A DNA stretch of 64,000 nt from positions 744,001 to 808,000 of the forward strand of contig NZ_CP134223.1 in NCBI RefSeq assembly GCF_031599675.1, given 5' to 3'. Position numbers and translations under genes: made by a program. The DNA is from Paenibacillus pedocola. Lineage in GTDB: Bacteria > Bacillota > Bacilli > Paenibacillales > Paenibacillaceae. Shown here piece after piece: positions 15,452-24,039 of the stretch (its first letter is position 1; each line of letters starts with the position of its first letter). The notes beneath the pieces are model-generated. The model was not told where the DNA came from and did not search any database. It saw only the letters and a program-made list of their open reading frames with translations.

Positions 15452-16444
15452 ATGACAAACAATTTTTGGCGTGACTTACCACGGCCATTTTTCATACTGG
15501 CGCCCATGGAGGATGTGACGGATGTTGTTTTTCGCCATGTCGTAAGTGAAGCGGGCAGACCGGATGTATTTTTTACGGAGTTTGCGAATTCAGAGAGTTA
15601 TTGTCACCCGGAGGGGCACCATGCAGTGCGCGGCCGTCTGACGTTTACAGAGGATGAACAGCCGATTGTAGCGCATATCTGGGGAGACAAGCCGGAATAC
15701 TTCCGTCAGATGAGCATCGGAATGGCGAAGGAAGGCTTCAAAGGCATCGATATTAATATGGGTTGTCCTGTAGCGAATGTAGCAGAGAACGGGAAGGGGA
15801 GCGGCCTGATCTGCCGTCCCGAACTCGCAGCGGAGATCATCCAGGCGGCCAAAGCCGGGGGACTCCCCGTCAGTGTAAAAACAAGGCTCGGTTTCACAGA
15901 CATCGACGAATGGCGCGGCTGGTTGACCCATATTTTGCAGCAAGACATTGTGAATCTGTCCATTCATCTGCGCACAAGAGAGGAAATGAGCAAAGTAGAT
16001 GCCCACTGGGAGCTGATTCCGGAGATTAAGAAGCTTCGTGATGAGGTGGCACCACATACCCTGCTGACCATTAACGGGGATATCCCTGACCGTCAGACCG
16101 GCCTGAGGCTCGCTGAAGAGTACGGTGTGGATGGGATTATGATCGGACGCGGTATTTTTCATAATCCGTTTGCTTTTGAGCAGGAGCCGAAGGAGCACAG
16201 TAGTGAGGAGTTGCTTGATCTGCTGCGGCTGCATCTGGATCTCTATGATCAATACGCAGGACAGGCACCACGTGCCTTCAGCCCCCTTCAACGATTCTTC
16301 AAAATCTATGTCCGCGGTTTCCGCGGGGCAAGTGAATTAAGAAATACCTTGATGAACACCAAGTCCACAAAAGAAGTGCGTGCGCTGCTTGATGAGTTTG
16401 CAAGCAAGGTGCAGGATGACGAGGAACGTAAGGATCAATCGTAA
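15452..16444 (+). CDS. dus: tRNA-dihydrouridine synthase
   Basis: A 330-residue FMN-dependent enzyme that reduces uridine to dihydrouridine in tRNA loops. The N-terminal TIM barrel opens with the flavin-binding LAPMEDVTD. The active-site loop [19 protein letters not shown] contains the catalytic cysteine. VSVKTRLGF and the phosphate-binding INGDI and GRGIFHNP elements follow. The C-terminal helical tRNA-binding domain is present and length is normal. AGAGAGG lies upstream of the ATG. Its last 10 bp overlap the 3' end of the opposing arr gene, so the two transcripts converge without a terminator between them. Confidence 0.93.
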   Translation: MTNNFWRDLPRPFFILAPMEDVTDVVFRHVVSEAGRPDVFFTEFANSESYCHPEGHHAVRGRLTFTEDEQPIVAHIWGDKPEYFRQMSIGMAKEGFKGIDINMGCPVANVAENGKGSGLICRPELAAEIIQAAKAGGLPVSVKTRLGFTDIDEWRGWLTHILQQDIVNLSIHLRTREEMSKVDAHWELIPEIKKLRDEVAPHTLLTINGDIPDRQTGLRLAEEYGVDGIMIGRGIFHNPFAFEQEPKEHSSEELLDLLRLHLDLYDQYAGQAPRAFSPLQRFFKIYVRGFRGASELRNTLMNTKSTKEVRALLDEFASKVQDDEERKDQS

Positions 16445-16851
16445 ATTACAAATTTCCCTTGTTCATGCAGCATTTTTATAGATTCCACCATATGATTAAT
16501 TTGTTCTTCGGAGTGTCTTTCCCATGATCCTAATTCCGCTATGATTTTGAGTGGAGATTTGGATCTATAAGAACGTGTCGGGTTTCCGGGGAATCTTTTG
16601 TCCGTTACGTTCGGGTCATTTTCAAACTCGCCTAAGGGCTCAACCATATAAATCCTTTCTTTGGTTTCAGAAGCTGCTAATTCGGCACCCCATTTGGCAG
16701 CCTCTAACGTGGCCGTGAAATAGATATAATTGGATTTTTTATTCTGGTAATTAGATAAGTGTTGAGGTTCTAACAAATCTCCAATCTTCAGCTCTGCTTT
16801 CGTACCGTGTAAAAAAGGGCCGTTATCCAGCACATCTTTTGGGTTATTCAT
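16435..16851 (-). CDS. arr: Rifampin ADP-ribosyltransferase
   Basis: A 138-residue protein matching Arr enzymes almost end to end: [19 protein letters not shown] near the start, [33 protein letters not shown], then the highly conserved [13 protein letters not shown]. These enzymes move ADP-ribose from NAD to a hydroxyl of rifamycin antibiotics and inactivate them; environmental Firmicutes often carry chromosomal copies. The ATG is preceded by GAGGTGG. It is a single gene overlapping dus tail to tail by 10 bp. No mobile element is adjacent, so this copy looks intrinsic. Confidence 0.92.
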   Translation of the reverse strand: MNNPKDVLDNGPFLHGTKAELKIGDLLEPQHLSNYQNKKSNYIYFTATLEAAKWGAELAASETKERIYMVEPLGEFENDPNVTDKRFPGNPTRSYRSKSPLKIIAELGSWERHSEEQINHMVESIKMLHEQGKFVIYD

Positions 16852-16970
16852 ATAGATCCACCTCTTCTTTGCGATTGGTACACACTAGTATAGTGGGCAA
16901 ACCGGCAAAAGTGTAGTCTGTAAATCCATCGTAAATCGCAGTATAATTAAAGTAGAGAGAAGATCAGACG

Positions 16971-16999
16971 GCGGTGGAAGGTGTCCATCGCTTTTTTTT
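16971..16999 (+). terminator. Hairpin with T-run upstream of 17063
   Basis: GCGGTGGA pairs with TCCATCGC and is followed by eight T. No + strand gene lies just before it; it may attenuate transcription into the next gene. Confidence 0.55.
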
Positions 17000-17031
17000 G
17001 TGCGTTAGCGTTGGGGGGGCCGAAAGCAAGC

Positions 17032-17042
17032 CTGTCCGCTAT
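17032..17042 (+). repeat. Short dispersed motif CTGTCCGCTAT, copy 1
   Basis: The same 11-mer recurs at 23549-23559, in both cases about 35-45 bp after a T-run. It looks like a fragment of an intergenic repeat; I recall similar strings in Paenibacillus genomes but cannot check. Confidence 0.35.
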
Positions 17043-17062
17043 TTTATATAAAGGGGGATTAC

Positions 17063-17632
17063 ATGTCCTGGAGTAAACTAAAGCAACAACTGGAGGGCTT
17101 TCTCAGTCCTGCGTTACATGGAAGGGTAGAATACCGCGCACCGGGTTACCGTTATCTGCCTGATAAATCAGGGATTTGTTATATCTCGGTAGATAAAAAG
17201 AACATACTCAACATGAGTGATAAAACGAACCCTATCAGATGGTATCAGACCGAGCTCCAAATCAAGAATGATCCAGACATTCAAATTCTCATCACCAATG
17301 ACGACATTGAAGCAGTCAGAGCAGGTACCAAGGGGCCGGTGCCGGAGGATCGGCTTATCGTAATGGCTAGAAGCCACAAAAGCACAGAGCATGCCAAAGA
17401 TCTTATGTCAGCCCAGGCTGCATTAAGCAAATCGAATTTTAACGCCCAAGCTAACAAGTTTCTGACTACACCTATAGAGGAAAGCCTAGAGAGCGATGAT
17501 ATTTTGATGAATGTTCTGGCTTTGGTGGACAAACGAGTGGGGAAAAAACGGATTTTGAGCATGGCTCAGAAGATGGAGCTGAAGCATCCGGTTGTGCGGT
17601 ATTTTTATGAACTGCGGCGGGGGACGTTGTGA
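17063..17632 (+). CDS. Conserved hypothetical protein (SF0329-like)
   Basis: A 189-residue soluble protein starting MSWSKLKQQLEGFL, with RVEYRAPGYRYLPDKSG and CYISVDKKNILNMSD. This N-terminal pattern resembles the small conserved family annotated as SF0329, whose function is unknown. The C-terminal third is helical and ends in KHPVVRYFYELRRGTL, with a run of basic residues. AAGGGGGA lies upstream of the ATG. It stands between arr and a WYL regulator, 46 bp before the latter's start, so co-transcription is possible. Confidence 0.7.
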   Translation: MSWSKLKQQLEGFLSPALHGRVEYRAPGYRYLPDKSGICYISVDKKNILNMSDKTNPIRWYQTELQIKNDPDIQILITNDDIEAVRAGTKGPVPEDRLIVMARSHKSTEHAKDLMSAQAALSKSNFNAQANKFLTTPIEESLESDDILMNVLALVDKRVGKKRILSMAQKMELKHPVVRYFYELRRGTL

Positions 17633-17678
17633 GGTAAACTATTTCTAGCAGATTTCATAACAAATGAGGGCTTATGTG

Positions 17679-18641
17679 ATGCCGAAAAAAGATAATATGC
17701 TGGCCATCCTATGGATGCTGAACTCCGGCGTGAAAATAACTGCGAAGCAGATCGCTGAGAAGCTCGAAATTAATATACGGACAGTGTACCGGTATATCGA
17801 TGCACTATGTGCCAGTGGAGTGCCTATCATCTCCGATTCTGGTCATAACGGCGGGTATAGCTTGCTCAGTAATATGATCAGAGCACCTCTACTATTTGAT
17901 ATGGAAGAAAAGAAAGCGCTCCTTCATGCTGCTCTTTTTGCCAAAGAGGCCGGATCCCCTATGAGTGAGGCATTGGACAATGCGGTATCAAAATTAAAAA
18001 TGTATTCGAATCAGGAGCAGGAAAATATCCTTAGCCGCCATTTAGCCGGCTTTGAGGTCATAAACCGTATGGGGCCTTCTTCTATCCAGCCGGTGCTTGA
18101 GGAATTGGAACAAGCCGTAGCCAATGAATACTCTGTAGAAATGGAGTACCGCACAAGCCGTGAAGAACATCCCAAAAGCAGGGTAATTGACCCGTATGGA
18201 ATGGTCTACTGGAATAACAGATGGTACACAGTTGCATTTTGCCACTTGAGAAATGAGATTCGCAGCTTTCGGGCAGACCGGATTCTGACAATCAAGCGTA
18301 CGCCGCTGACGTTTAAGCGTTCCGAAGCTTTTTCGGCCCGTGAATGCTTCCTGCAGAATCTGCTGCCTGATGTAGCAGGTGAGCAAGGAATAATTTCTTT
18401 AAGGATAGAAGGCACGGCGGATGCTTTGGACGACCTGTGTATGCACTGGTTTCTGGGGCATCATCTGAAAGAGCGGACAGCTGGTCAGGCCATCTTTTTA
18501 CTTGAGAAGGAGTCCATTCACAGGTATGTCCCTAATTTTCTTCTACCCTATGGGAAATCGATTCGCGTAATAGAGCCGCAGAGTTTAAAAGAAAGGCTCG
18601 TTGCTACTACGTCGGAGTTAATGAAATATTATCAGCTTTAA
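17679..18641 (+). CDS. YafY-type transcriptional regulator, HTH plus WYL domain
   Basis: A 320-residue regulator. Residues 1-65 form an HTH_11 winged helix (KITAKQIAEKLEINIRTVYRYIDAL). A linker leads to a WYL domain around YGMVYWNNRWYTVAFCHLRNEIRSFRADRI, containing the WY and RxFRxDRI ligand-binding signatures, and then the WCX C-terminal extension. Such proteins respond to small ligands or nucleotides. I prefer the ATG at 17679, with GAGGG 8 bp before it, over the in-frame ATG at 17664. It is followed by a strong terminator and a DJ-1-family gene that may be its target. Confidence 0.9.
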   Translation: MPKKDNMLAILWMLNSGVKITAKQIAEKLEINIRTVYRYIDALCASGVPIISDSGHNGGYSLLSNMIRAPLLFDMEEKKALLHAALFAKEAGSPMSEALDNAVSKLKMYSNQEQENILSRHLAGFEVINRMGPSSIQPVLEELEQAVANEYSVEMEYRTSREEHPKSRVIDPYGMVYWNNRWYTVAFCHLRNEIRSFRADRILTIKRTPLTFKRSEAFSARECFLQNLLPDVAGEQGIISLRIEGTADALDDLCMHWFLGHHLKERTAGQAIFLLEKESIHRYVPNFLLPYGKSIRVIEPQSLKERLVATTSELMKYYQL

Positions 18642-18642
18642 C

Positions 18643-18679
18643 AGCTTCACTGACAGCGGATGTCAGTGGAGCTGTTTTA
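18643..18679 (+). terminator. Terminator after the WYL regulator
   Basis: AGCTTCACTGACA pairs with TGTCAGTGGAGCT (one G-U) around a 5-nt loop, followed by TTTTATT. Confidence 0.8.
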
Positions 18680-18712
18680 TTATGGTGGTAATCACTGAAG
18701 GAGGAGTTATCA

Positions 18713-19339
18713 ATGAATAATACGGTATATCTGTATGTCTTTGACACAATGGCAGACTGGGAAATAGGTTACTTAACAGCCGAACTGAACACGGGAAGAT
18801 ATTATAAAAAAGGGCTGGCCCCATCAAAAATAGTTACCGTGGGAATTGATAAAACACCTGTAACTACAATGGGTGGACTAACAATACTGCCTGACATCAA
18901 ACTGGATGAGTGCAGCATTGAAAGCACAGATACATTGATTTTACCCGGTGGAGAGACATGGACAGAAACCATTCATGAGCCCATTTTAACAATCGTAGAG
19001 AGGTGCTTACAGGAAGGTACATTGGTTGCAGCGATTTGTGGTGCTACAATGGGACTTGCCCAGGCAGGATTGCTGAATTCACGTCCGCATACAAGCAATG
19101 ATCTGGAATACCTTAAAATGATCTGTCCCGCTTATACAGGCGAAACGTATTTCAAAATGGAGTCTGCTGTAACTGATGGAACACTGATCACAGCATCTGG
19201 AATAGCTCCGCTAGAATTTTCTGTTCAAGTCTTGAAAGCTATGGGGGTGTTTTCTTCACAAACATTAGATGCCTGGTATAGTCTTAATAAGAGTCATGAA
19301 CCTAAATATTTCTATGAGTTGATGAATTCCATCCAATGA
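18713..19339 (+). CDS. DJ-1/PfpI family glutamine-amidotransferase-like protein
   Basis: A 208-residue class I glutamine-amidotransferase-like protein of the DJ-1/PfpI superfamily. It has the flavodoxin-like start VYLYVFDTMADWEIG with the conserved Glu after Asp-Trp, LILPGGETW, and the nucleophile elbow VAAICGATMGLA with the reactive Cys. Relatives include stress-induced proteases, glyoxalases and deglycases; which activity applies cannot be told. GGAGGAG precedes the ATG. It is 71 bp after the WYL regulator, separated by a terminator, a common regulator-target arrangement. Confidence 0.88.
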   Translation: MNNTVYLYVFDTMADWEIGYLTAELNTGRYYKKGLAPSKIVTVGIDKTPVTTMGGLTILPDIKLDECSIESTDTLILPGGETWTETIHEPILTIVERCLQEGTLVAAICGATMGLAQAGLLNSRPHTSNDLEYLKMICPAYTGETYFKMESAVTDGTLITASGIAPLEFSVQVLKAMGVFSSQTLDAWYSLNKSHEPKYFYELMNSIQ

Positions 19340-19365
19340 AGGGTTAAATGATATCGCCAAATGAT

Positions 19366-19393
19366 AAAAAGGCGCAGAACTTAAATCTGCGCC
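19366..19393 (-). terminator. Terminator of the SLH surface-protein gene
   Basis: Perfect 8-bp stem GGCGCAGA/TCTGCGCC, with five T on the minus strand after it. It probably serves the convergent DJ-1 gene poorly, as the + strand lacks a T-run. Confidence 0.8.
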
Positions 19394-19413
19394 GTACAAT
19401 AATTGCGTGACCT

Positions 19414-22400
19414 CTAATTTTCGAAGAACTGACTTTTATCTGTTCCGGCAATGGTTAAATTTATCGCTGCAGAGTTTGCGACAATTTTGAATTGTGTCTC
19501 ATTTACTTTTATTGCTGTCGCAGACACTGAAGCTAGTTGATAATTTAGATCATTAACCAAGTCTTCCATATCGTAATATTCCCATTCTAACAAAATAGTT
19601 GCTGTGTTTGTGCCATCATTAACTGTAAACGTACGGTTCTTGGTATGATCTTCGTCTGTGCCGGTGTAATAGTTACTATCAAAGAAAAATGACCAGTCAT
19701 TCCCACCTAATGTAACAGAAGCATCTGATCCAGTCTTAAAAGTGGATATAAAGAATGTGTCATTAAATCCCATTCCAGCCAATGTCCGTTTCCCTAAGTC
19801 TATTCCATGTGCATTACAGTAGTCTTGGATAAAACTATCTATCGCTGAGCCTACTACCTGTCCTGAAGTAAATCCATTCAACGGAATATTCCAGGTTAGG
19901 TCAACGGGTATTGTAATGGTTCCATCACTAATAGTGAAATGTTTCGGATTACTTTGGAAATCTGTTGAGGTTATCTTTTTGCTTTCTTTCCTAGCTTGAG
20001 TAGCATAGGTGACTGAGAAGTCGAAATTTGTTATAGCTTTACTTGTAATAGTCTGTGGTTCATTATTCTCGGCTTGAACATGGATGGTAATTTCTTTTGT
20101 ATCAGAAATGGTTGCTGAGGTAATTGTCGCTATGAGCACTACGTCAGTATCAGCTGTTAACGCTGCACGAGTAATATTCCCCGTCGAAATATCTACAATT
20201 GAAGATTGCATAGAATCTTTTAATGCCCAGGTAACAGCGGCGCCATCTTGAATGCTTGGCAATGTGACTTGGTCATCGGTTCCATTGTATATTACCTTTA
20301 AATTTCCTTTGGCTGTTGCTACTAATTCCAGCCCAATAATCGCTGCCTCTGCATCCGTTAATCTGGAAATATCCCCTACCAGCGTCTTCTGTGGTGGTGT
20401 TAAGTGATTAAAATCCATACGTGCCTTAACTACAGCGGTTTTGTTGGCCAGGGTAATTTCTGCTTTTGCAGGCAAGGCGGCAATTTGGCTTTTCACCTGG
20501 TTGGCTGCTGCAAGGTCTAGTGCCGCTTGAGTTTCCAGCGCAACAATAGCTGCCTCTGCATCTGTTAATCTGGAAATATCCCCTACCAGAGTTTTCTGGG
20601 CTGCTGTTAACGCATCAAAATCAGTACGTGCTTTAACTACAGCAGTTTTATGGGCCAGGGTGATTTCTGCTTTTGCAGGCAGGGCAGCAATTTGGTCTTT
20701 TACCTGGTTGGCTGCTTCAAGGTCTAGTGCCGCTTGAGTTTCCAGCGCAACAATAGCTGCCTCTGCATCTGTTAATCTGGAAATATCTCCTACCAGAGTT
20801 TTCTGGGCTGGAGTTAAAGCATCAAAATCAGTACGTGCTTTCACTACAGCTGTTTTGTTATCCAGGGTGATTTCTGCTTTTGCAGGCAAGGCGGCGATTT
20901 GGCTTTTCACCTGGTTGGCTGCTTCAAGGTCTAGTGCCGCTTGAGTTTCCAGCGCAACAATAGCCGACTCTGCATCTGTCAGTCTGGAAATATCCCCTAC
21001 CAGAATTTTCTGGGCGGGTGTTAAAGCGTCAAAATCAGTGCGTGCTTTAACTACAGCGGTTTTGTTGGCCAGGGTGATTTCTGCTTTTGCAGGTAAGGCA
21101 GCAATTAGGTCTTTCACCTGGTTGGCTGCTTCAAGGTCTAGTGCCGCTTGAGTTTCCAGCGCAAGAATAGCCGACTCTGCATCCGTTAATCTGGATATAT
21201 CTCCTACCAGAATTTTCTGAGCTGGTGTTAAAGCATCAAAATCCGTACGTGCTTTCACTACAGCTGTTTTGTTGTCCAGGGTGATATCTGCTTTTGCAGG
21301 CAAGGCGGCAATTTGGCCTTTCACCTGGTTGGCTGTTGCAAGGTCTAGTGACGCTTGAGTCTCCAGCGCAACAATAGCTGCTTCTGCATCCGTTAATCTG
21401 GAGATATCTCCTACCAGAATTTTCTGGGCGGGTGTTAAAGCCTCAAAATCAGTACGTGCTTTCACTACAGCAGTTTTGTTGGTCAGGGTGATTTCTGCTT
21501 TAGCAGGCAAGGCAGTAATTAGGCCTTTCACCTGGTTGGCTGCTTCAAGGTCTAGTGCGGCTTGAGTTTCCAGCGCAACAATAGCCGACTCTGCATCTGT
21601 CAGTCTGGAAATATCCCCTACCAGGGTTTTCTGGGCGGGTGTTAAAGCCTCAAAATCAGTACGTGCTTTAACGACAGCTGTTTTGTTGGCCAGGGTGATT
21701 TCTGCTTTTGCAGGCAAGGCGGCAATTTGGCTTTTCACCTGGTTGGCTGCTGCAAGGTCTAGTGCCGCTTGAGTTTCCAGCGCAACAATAGCTGCCTCTG
21801 CATCCGTCAGTCTGGAAATATCTCCTACCAGGGTTTTCTGGGCGGGTGTTAAAGCATCAAAATCAGTACGTGCTTTAACTACAGCTGTTTTGCTGGCCAG
21901 GGTTATTTCTGCTTTTGCTGGCAAGGCAGCAATTTGGCCTTTCACCTGGTTGGCTGCTGCAAGGTCTAGTGCCGCTTGAGTTTCCAGCGCAACAATAGCT
22001 GCCTCTGCATCCGTTAATCTGGAAATATCTCCTACCAGAGTTTTCTGGGCGGGTGTTAAAGCATCAAAATCAGTACGTGCTTTCACTACAGCTGTTTTGT
22101 TAGCCAGGGTGATTTCTGCTTTTGCAGGCAAGGCAGCAATTTGGCCTTTCACCTGGTTGGCTGCTTCAAGGTCTAGTGCCGCTTGAGTTTCCAACGCAAC
22201 AATCGCTGCCTCTGCATCCGTTAATCTGGAAATGTCTCCTACCAGGGTTTTCTGGGCTGGTGTTAAAGCATCAAAATCAGTACGTGCTTTAACTACAGCT
22301 GTTTTGTTGGCCAGGGTGATTTCTGCTTTTGCAGGCAAGGCAGCAATTTGGCCTTTTACCTGGTTGGCTGCTGCTTGATCTATTGTATTTTGAGGAACTT

Positions 22401-23175
22401 CTGTGGGTTGTGTAGGTGTATATGTAGGTGTAGATGTAGATGTAGGTGAAGATGTAGGTGTTGGTGTTGGTGTTGGTGTAGGTGTAGGTGTTGGTGTTGG
22501 TGTTGGTGTTGGTGATACAGGTGGCGTGGGCTTTTGTTCATCAATCTTAGTCTTTTCTGTTAAAAACTTAGAAGCGACAATAGCTACATCCTGACGGCTT
22601 GCTATATTAACCGGGTTGAAGGTGCCATCGGGGTTTCCCTGCATGAGTCCTAATTCAACGGCAGCTCCAACGGCATCCTTAGCCCAACTGGCAATGGAAT
22701 CAGCATCAGAAAATTTCAAATCATTTCCTTTTCCGGCACTATCAATACCTAGAGCGTTCACAAAAATCACAGCCATTTGTTCACGGCTGAGGCTTTGATT
22801 GATACCAAATATTCTATTTCCCATACCTTTAAACAGGCCTGCTTTAACAGCAGCTTCTACAGCTGAAAAGGCATAACTGCTTGCCGGGACGTCTGTGAAG
22901 GAAGGTGACTTTGGAGGATTACTTAGATCCAGATTGAGAGTCTTTGCCAGTATGATAGCAAAATCTTGTCGTTGGATATTGCCTGTCGGATTGAATTTAC
23001 CGTTACCTGTACCATTGATAATTCCTTTTTCGACTAGCTCAAGAATGGCATCTTTGGCATAGCTGTTTGAGATATCGGTCAATGATTCCGCTGCATGTGC
23101 TTGTGGTACTAGGGTGCTGAGTACAGCAACCGTAGATAGGAGGGATAATGATTTTGATTTTAAATTTTTCTTCAT
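19414..23175 (-). CDS. S-layer (SLH) surface protein with ten 69-residue tandem repeats
   Basis: A secreted protein of 1253 residues. A signal peptide (MKKNLKSKS... ending AHA) is followed by three SLH domains (about residues 30-210) that anchor to the pyruvylated cell-wall polymer. A Pro-Thr linker of repeated PT pairs follows. Then come ten near-identical 69-residue units, each helical and containing LPAKAEITL, VVKARTDFDALTPAQK and LVGDISRLTDAEAAI. After these is an Ig-like domain (VTWALKDSMQSSIVDIS) and a strand-rich C-terminal domain. I chose the ATG at 23175, with AAGGAG 6 bp upstream, over a longer frame without signal-peptide logic. The role is probably a surface spacer or adhesin; no catalytic domain is visible. 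Confidence 0.88.
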   Translation of the reverse strand: MKKNLKSKSLSLLSTVAVLSTLVPQAHAAESLTDISNSYAKDAILELVEKGIINGTGNGKFNPTGNIQRQDFAIILAKTLNLDLSNPPKSPSFTDVPASSYAFSAVEAAVKAGLFKGMGNRIFGINQSLSREQMAVIFVNALGIDSAGKGNDLKFSDADSIASWAKDAVGAAVELGLMQGNPDGTFNPVNIASRQDVAIVASKFLTEKTKIDEQKPTPPVSPTPTPTPTPTPTPTPTPTPTSSPTSTSTPTYTPTQPTEVPQNTIDQAAANQVKGQIAALPAKAEITLANKTAVVKARTDFDALTPAQKTLVGDISRLTDAEAAIVALETQAALDLEAANQVKGQIAALPAKAEITLANKTAVVKARTDFDALTPAQKTLVGDISRLTDAEAAIVALETQAALDLAAANQVKGQIAALPAKAEITLASKTAVVKARTDFDALTPAQKTLVGDISRLTDAEAAIVALETQAALDLAAANQVKSQIAALPAKAEITLANKTAVVKARTDFEALTPAQKTLVGDISRLTDAESAIVALETQAALDLEAANQVKGLITALPAKAEITLTNKTAVVKARTDFEALTPAQKILVGDISRLTDAEAAIVALETQASLDLATANQVKGQIAALPAKADITLDNKTAVVKARTDFDALTPAQKILVGDISRLTDAESAILALETQAALDLEAANQVKDLIAALPAKAEITLANKTAVVKARTDFDALTPAQKILVGDISRLTDAESAIVALETQAALDLEAANQVKSQIAALPAKAEITLDNKTAVVKARTDFDALTPAQKTLVGDISRLTDAEAAIVALETQAALDLEAANQVKDQIAALPAKAEITLAHKTAVVKARTDFDALTAAQKTLVGDISRLTDAEAAIVALETQAALDLAAANQVKSQIAALPAKAEITLANKTAVVKARMDFNHLTPPQKTLVGDISRLTDAEAAIIGLELVATAKGNLKVIYNGTDDQVTLPSIQDGAAVTWALKDSMQSSIVDISTGNITRAALTADTDVVLIATITSATISDTKEITIHVQAENNEPQTITSKAITNFDFSVTYATQARKESKKITSTDFQSNPKHFTISDGTITIPVDLTWNIPLNGFTSGQVVGSAIDSFIQDYCNAHGIDLGKRTLAGMGFNDTFFISTFKTGSDASVTLGGNDWSFFFDSNYYTGTDEDHTKNRTFTVNDGTNTATILLEWEYYDMEDLVNDLNYQLASVSATAIKVNETQFKIVANSAAINLTIAGTDKSQFFEN
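20328..22372 (-). repeat. Ten tandem 207-bp coding repeats
   Basis: Ten in-frame copies of a 207-bp unit within the SLH gene, very similar at DNA level (for example the string for ALPAKAEITL recurs nearly unchanged). The last copy is the most diverged (MDFNHLTPPQ). High identity implies recent duplication or gene conversion, so copy number probably varies between strains. Confidence 0.9.
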
Positions 23176-23691
23176 AAATTTCTCCTTAAATTTTAAGTAA
23201 TTAATCAGATGGATGTCTATCTCTATCGCTTTTTGCCCTAGCATCACTCCTGCGACAATTAGTGAACTTAATCGCTTGTTTTATCTCCGCTCGTAACATG
23301 TATATTCTACTATATTTTGAAAAGAAATAGTCAACTGATATGATCTTTGTTATAGACAACACCACCTTTTTTGTATACACGAAGTGATGCCTTGTAAACT
23401 GTTGACAATCCACAACTGTTTACGACAGGGGAATGGAAGCTAATCAATAAATTATTCTATGATTACAGGTGGAGATACGGAGATATAAATGGTTGGATGA
23501 GGACTCAGCAAAGGCGGGGTCTTTTTTTGTATTGGGGTAAGGCGCAAGCTGTCCGCTATAGCTGAACAGTGTTTCCCGCCGTAGAGGAACTATAGGAATT
23601 TTATGGATTTACATTGAGTATTGGGCTATCATTATTTTGTGCAGAGCACGTGTTAGAGATTGAAATTTGAATCAACATGACGGGGGTACAA
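23176..23691. other. Gap between SLH gene and MazG-like gene
   Basis: About 515 bp with no gene. On the minus strand TTGACT near 23330 and an AT-rich stretch may form the SLH gene promoter. Near 23500 a weak GACTC/GGGTC stem with seven T may be a terminator. The motif CTGTCCGCTAT at 23549-23559 repeats the one at 17032. Confidence 0.4.
23549..23559 (+). repeat. Short dispersed motif CTGTCCGCTAT, copy 2
   Basis: Identical to 17032-17042; see that entry. Confidence 0.35.
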
Positions 23692-24021
23692 ATGAACGAA
23701 TTAATTGAAAAAATTATTCAATTCCGGGACGAAAGAGATTGGAAGCAATTCCATGATCCTAAAGATCTGGCTCTCTCTATCTCGTTAGAGTCTAGCGAAT
23801 TGCTGGAGCTCTTCCAATGGAAGAACAGCCAGCAAGCTATAGAGCAACATTATTCAGACATGCAGGACGAAATCGCCGATATTCTCATCTACACGCTAAC
23901 ACTCGCTCATGATTTGAAGATCGACGTAAAGGATGCCATCCTTCAGAAAATAAACAAAAATGCAGAGAAATATCCGATATCCAGCTCCAAGGGAAGTTCG
24001 CAAAAAAGTACGCGGCAGTAA
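23692..24021 (+). CDS. MazG-like nucleotide pyrophosphohydrolase
   Basis: A 109-residue all-helical protein of the MazG/RS21-C6 group, which hydrolyses (d)NTPs to monophosphates. Metal ligands sit in the first helix pair (LESSELLELFQW) and the second (DEIADILIYTL), giving the ExxE...ExxD pattern. I use the ATG at 23692, preceded by GGGGG, rather than the in-frame ATG five codons earlier. It lies 18 bp before the DUF2075 nuclease-helicase gene, so they form an operon. Nucleotide hydrolases next to nuclease-helicases suggest a phage-defence pair, inferred from context. Confidence 0.85.
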   Translation: MNELIEKIIQFRDERDWKQFHDPKDLALSISLESSELLELFQWKNSQQAIEQHYSDMQDEIADILIYTLTLAHDLKIDVKDAILQKINKNAEKYPISSSKGSSQKSTRQ

Positions 24022-24039
24022 CGAATAGGGGAGAACACC

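Noticed and set aside
15590..16291. 233-codon open frame antisense to dus
   Set aside because: Shadow of a well-supported tRNA-dihydrouridine synthase; no start signals.
20328..22372. Regular repeats considered as a CRISPR or satellite array
   Set aside because: Period is 207 bp, in frame, and each unit encodes the same 69-residue domain.
22403..22594. Forward frame of repeated Gly-Val
   Set aside because: Complement of the Pro-Thr linker in the SLH gene.
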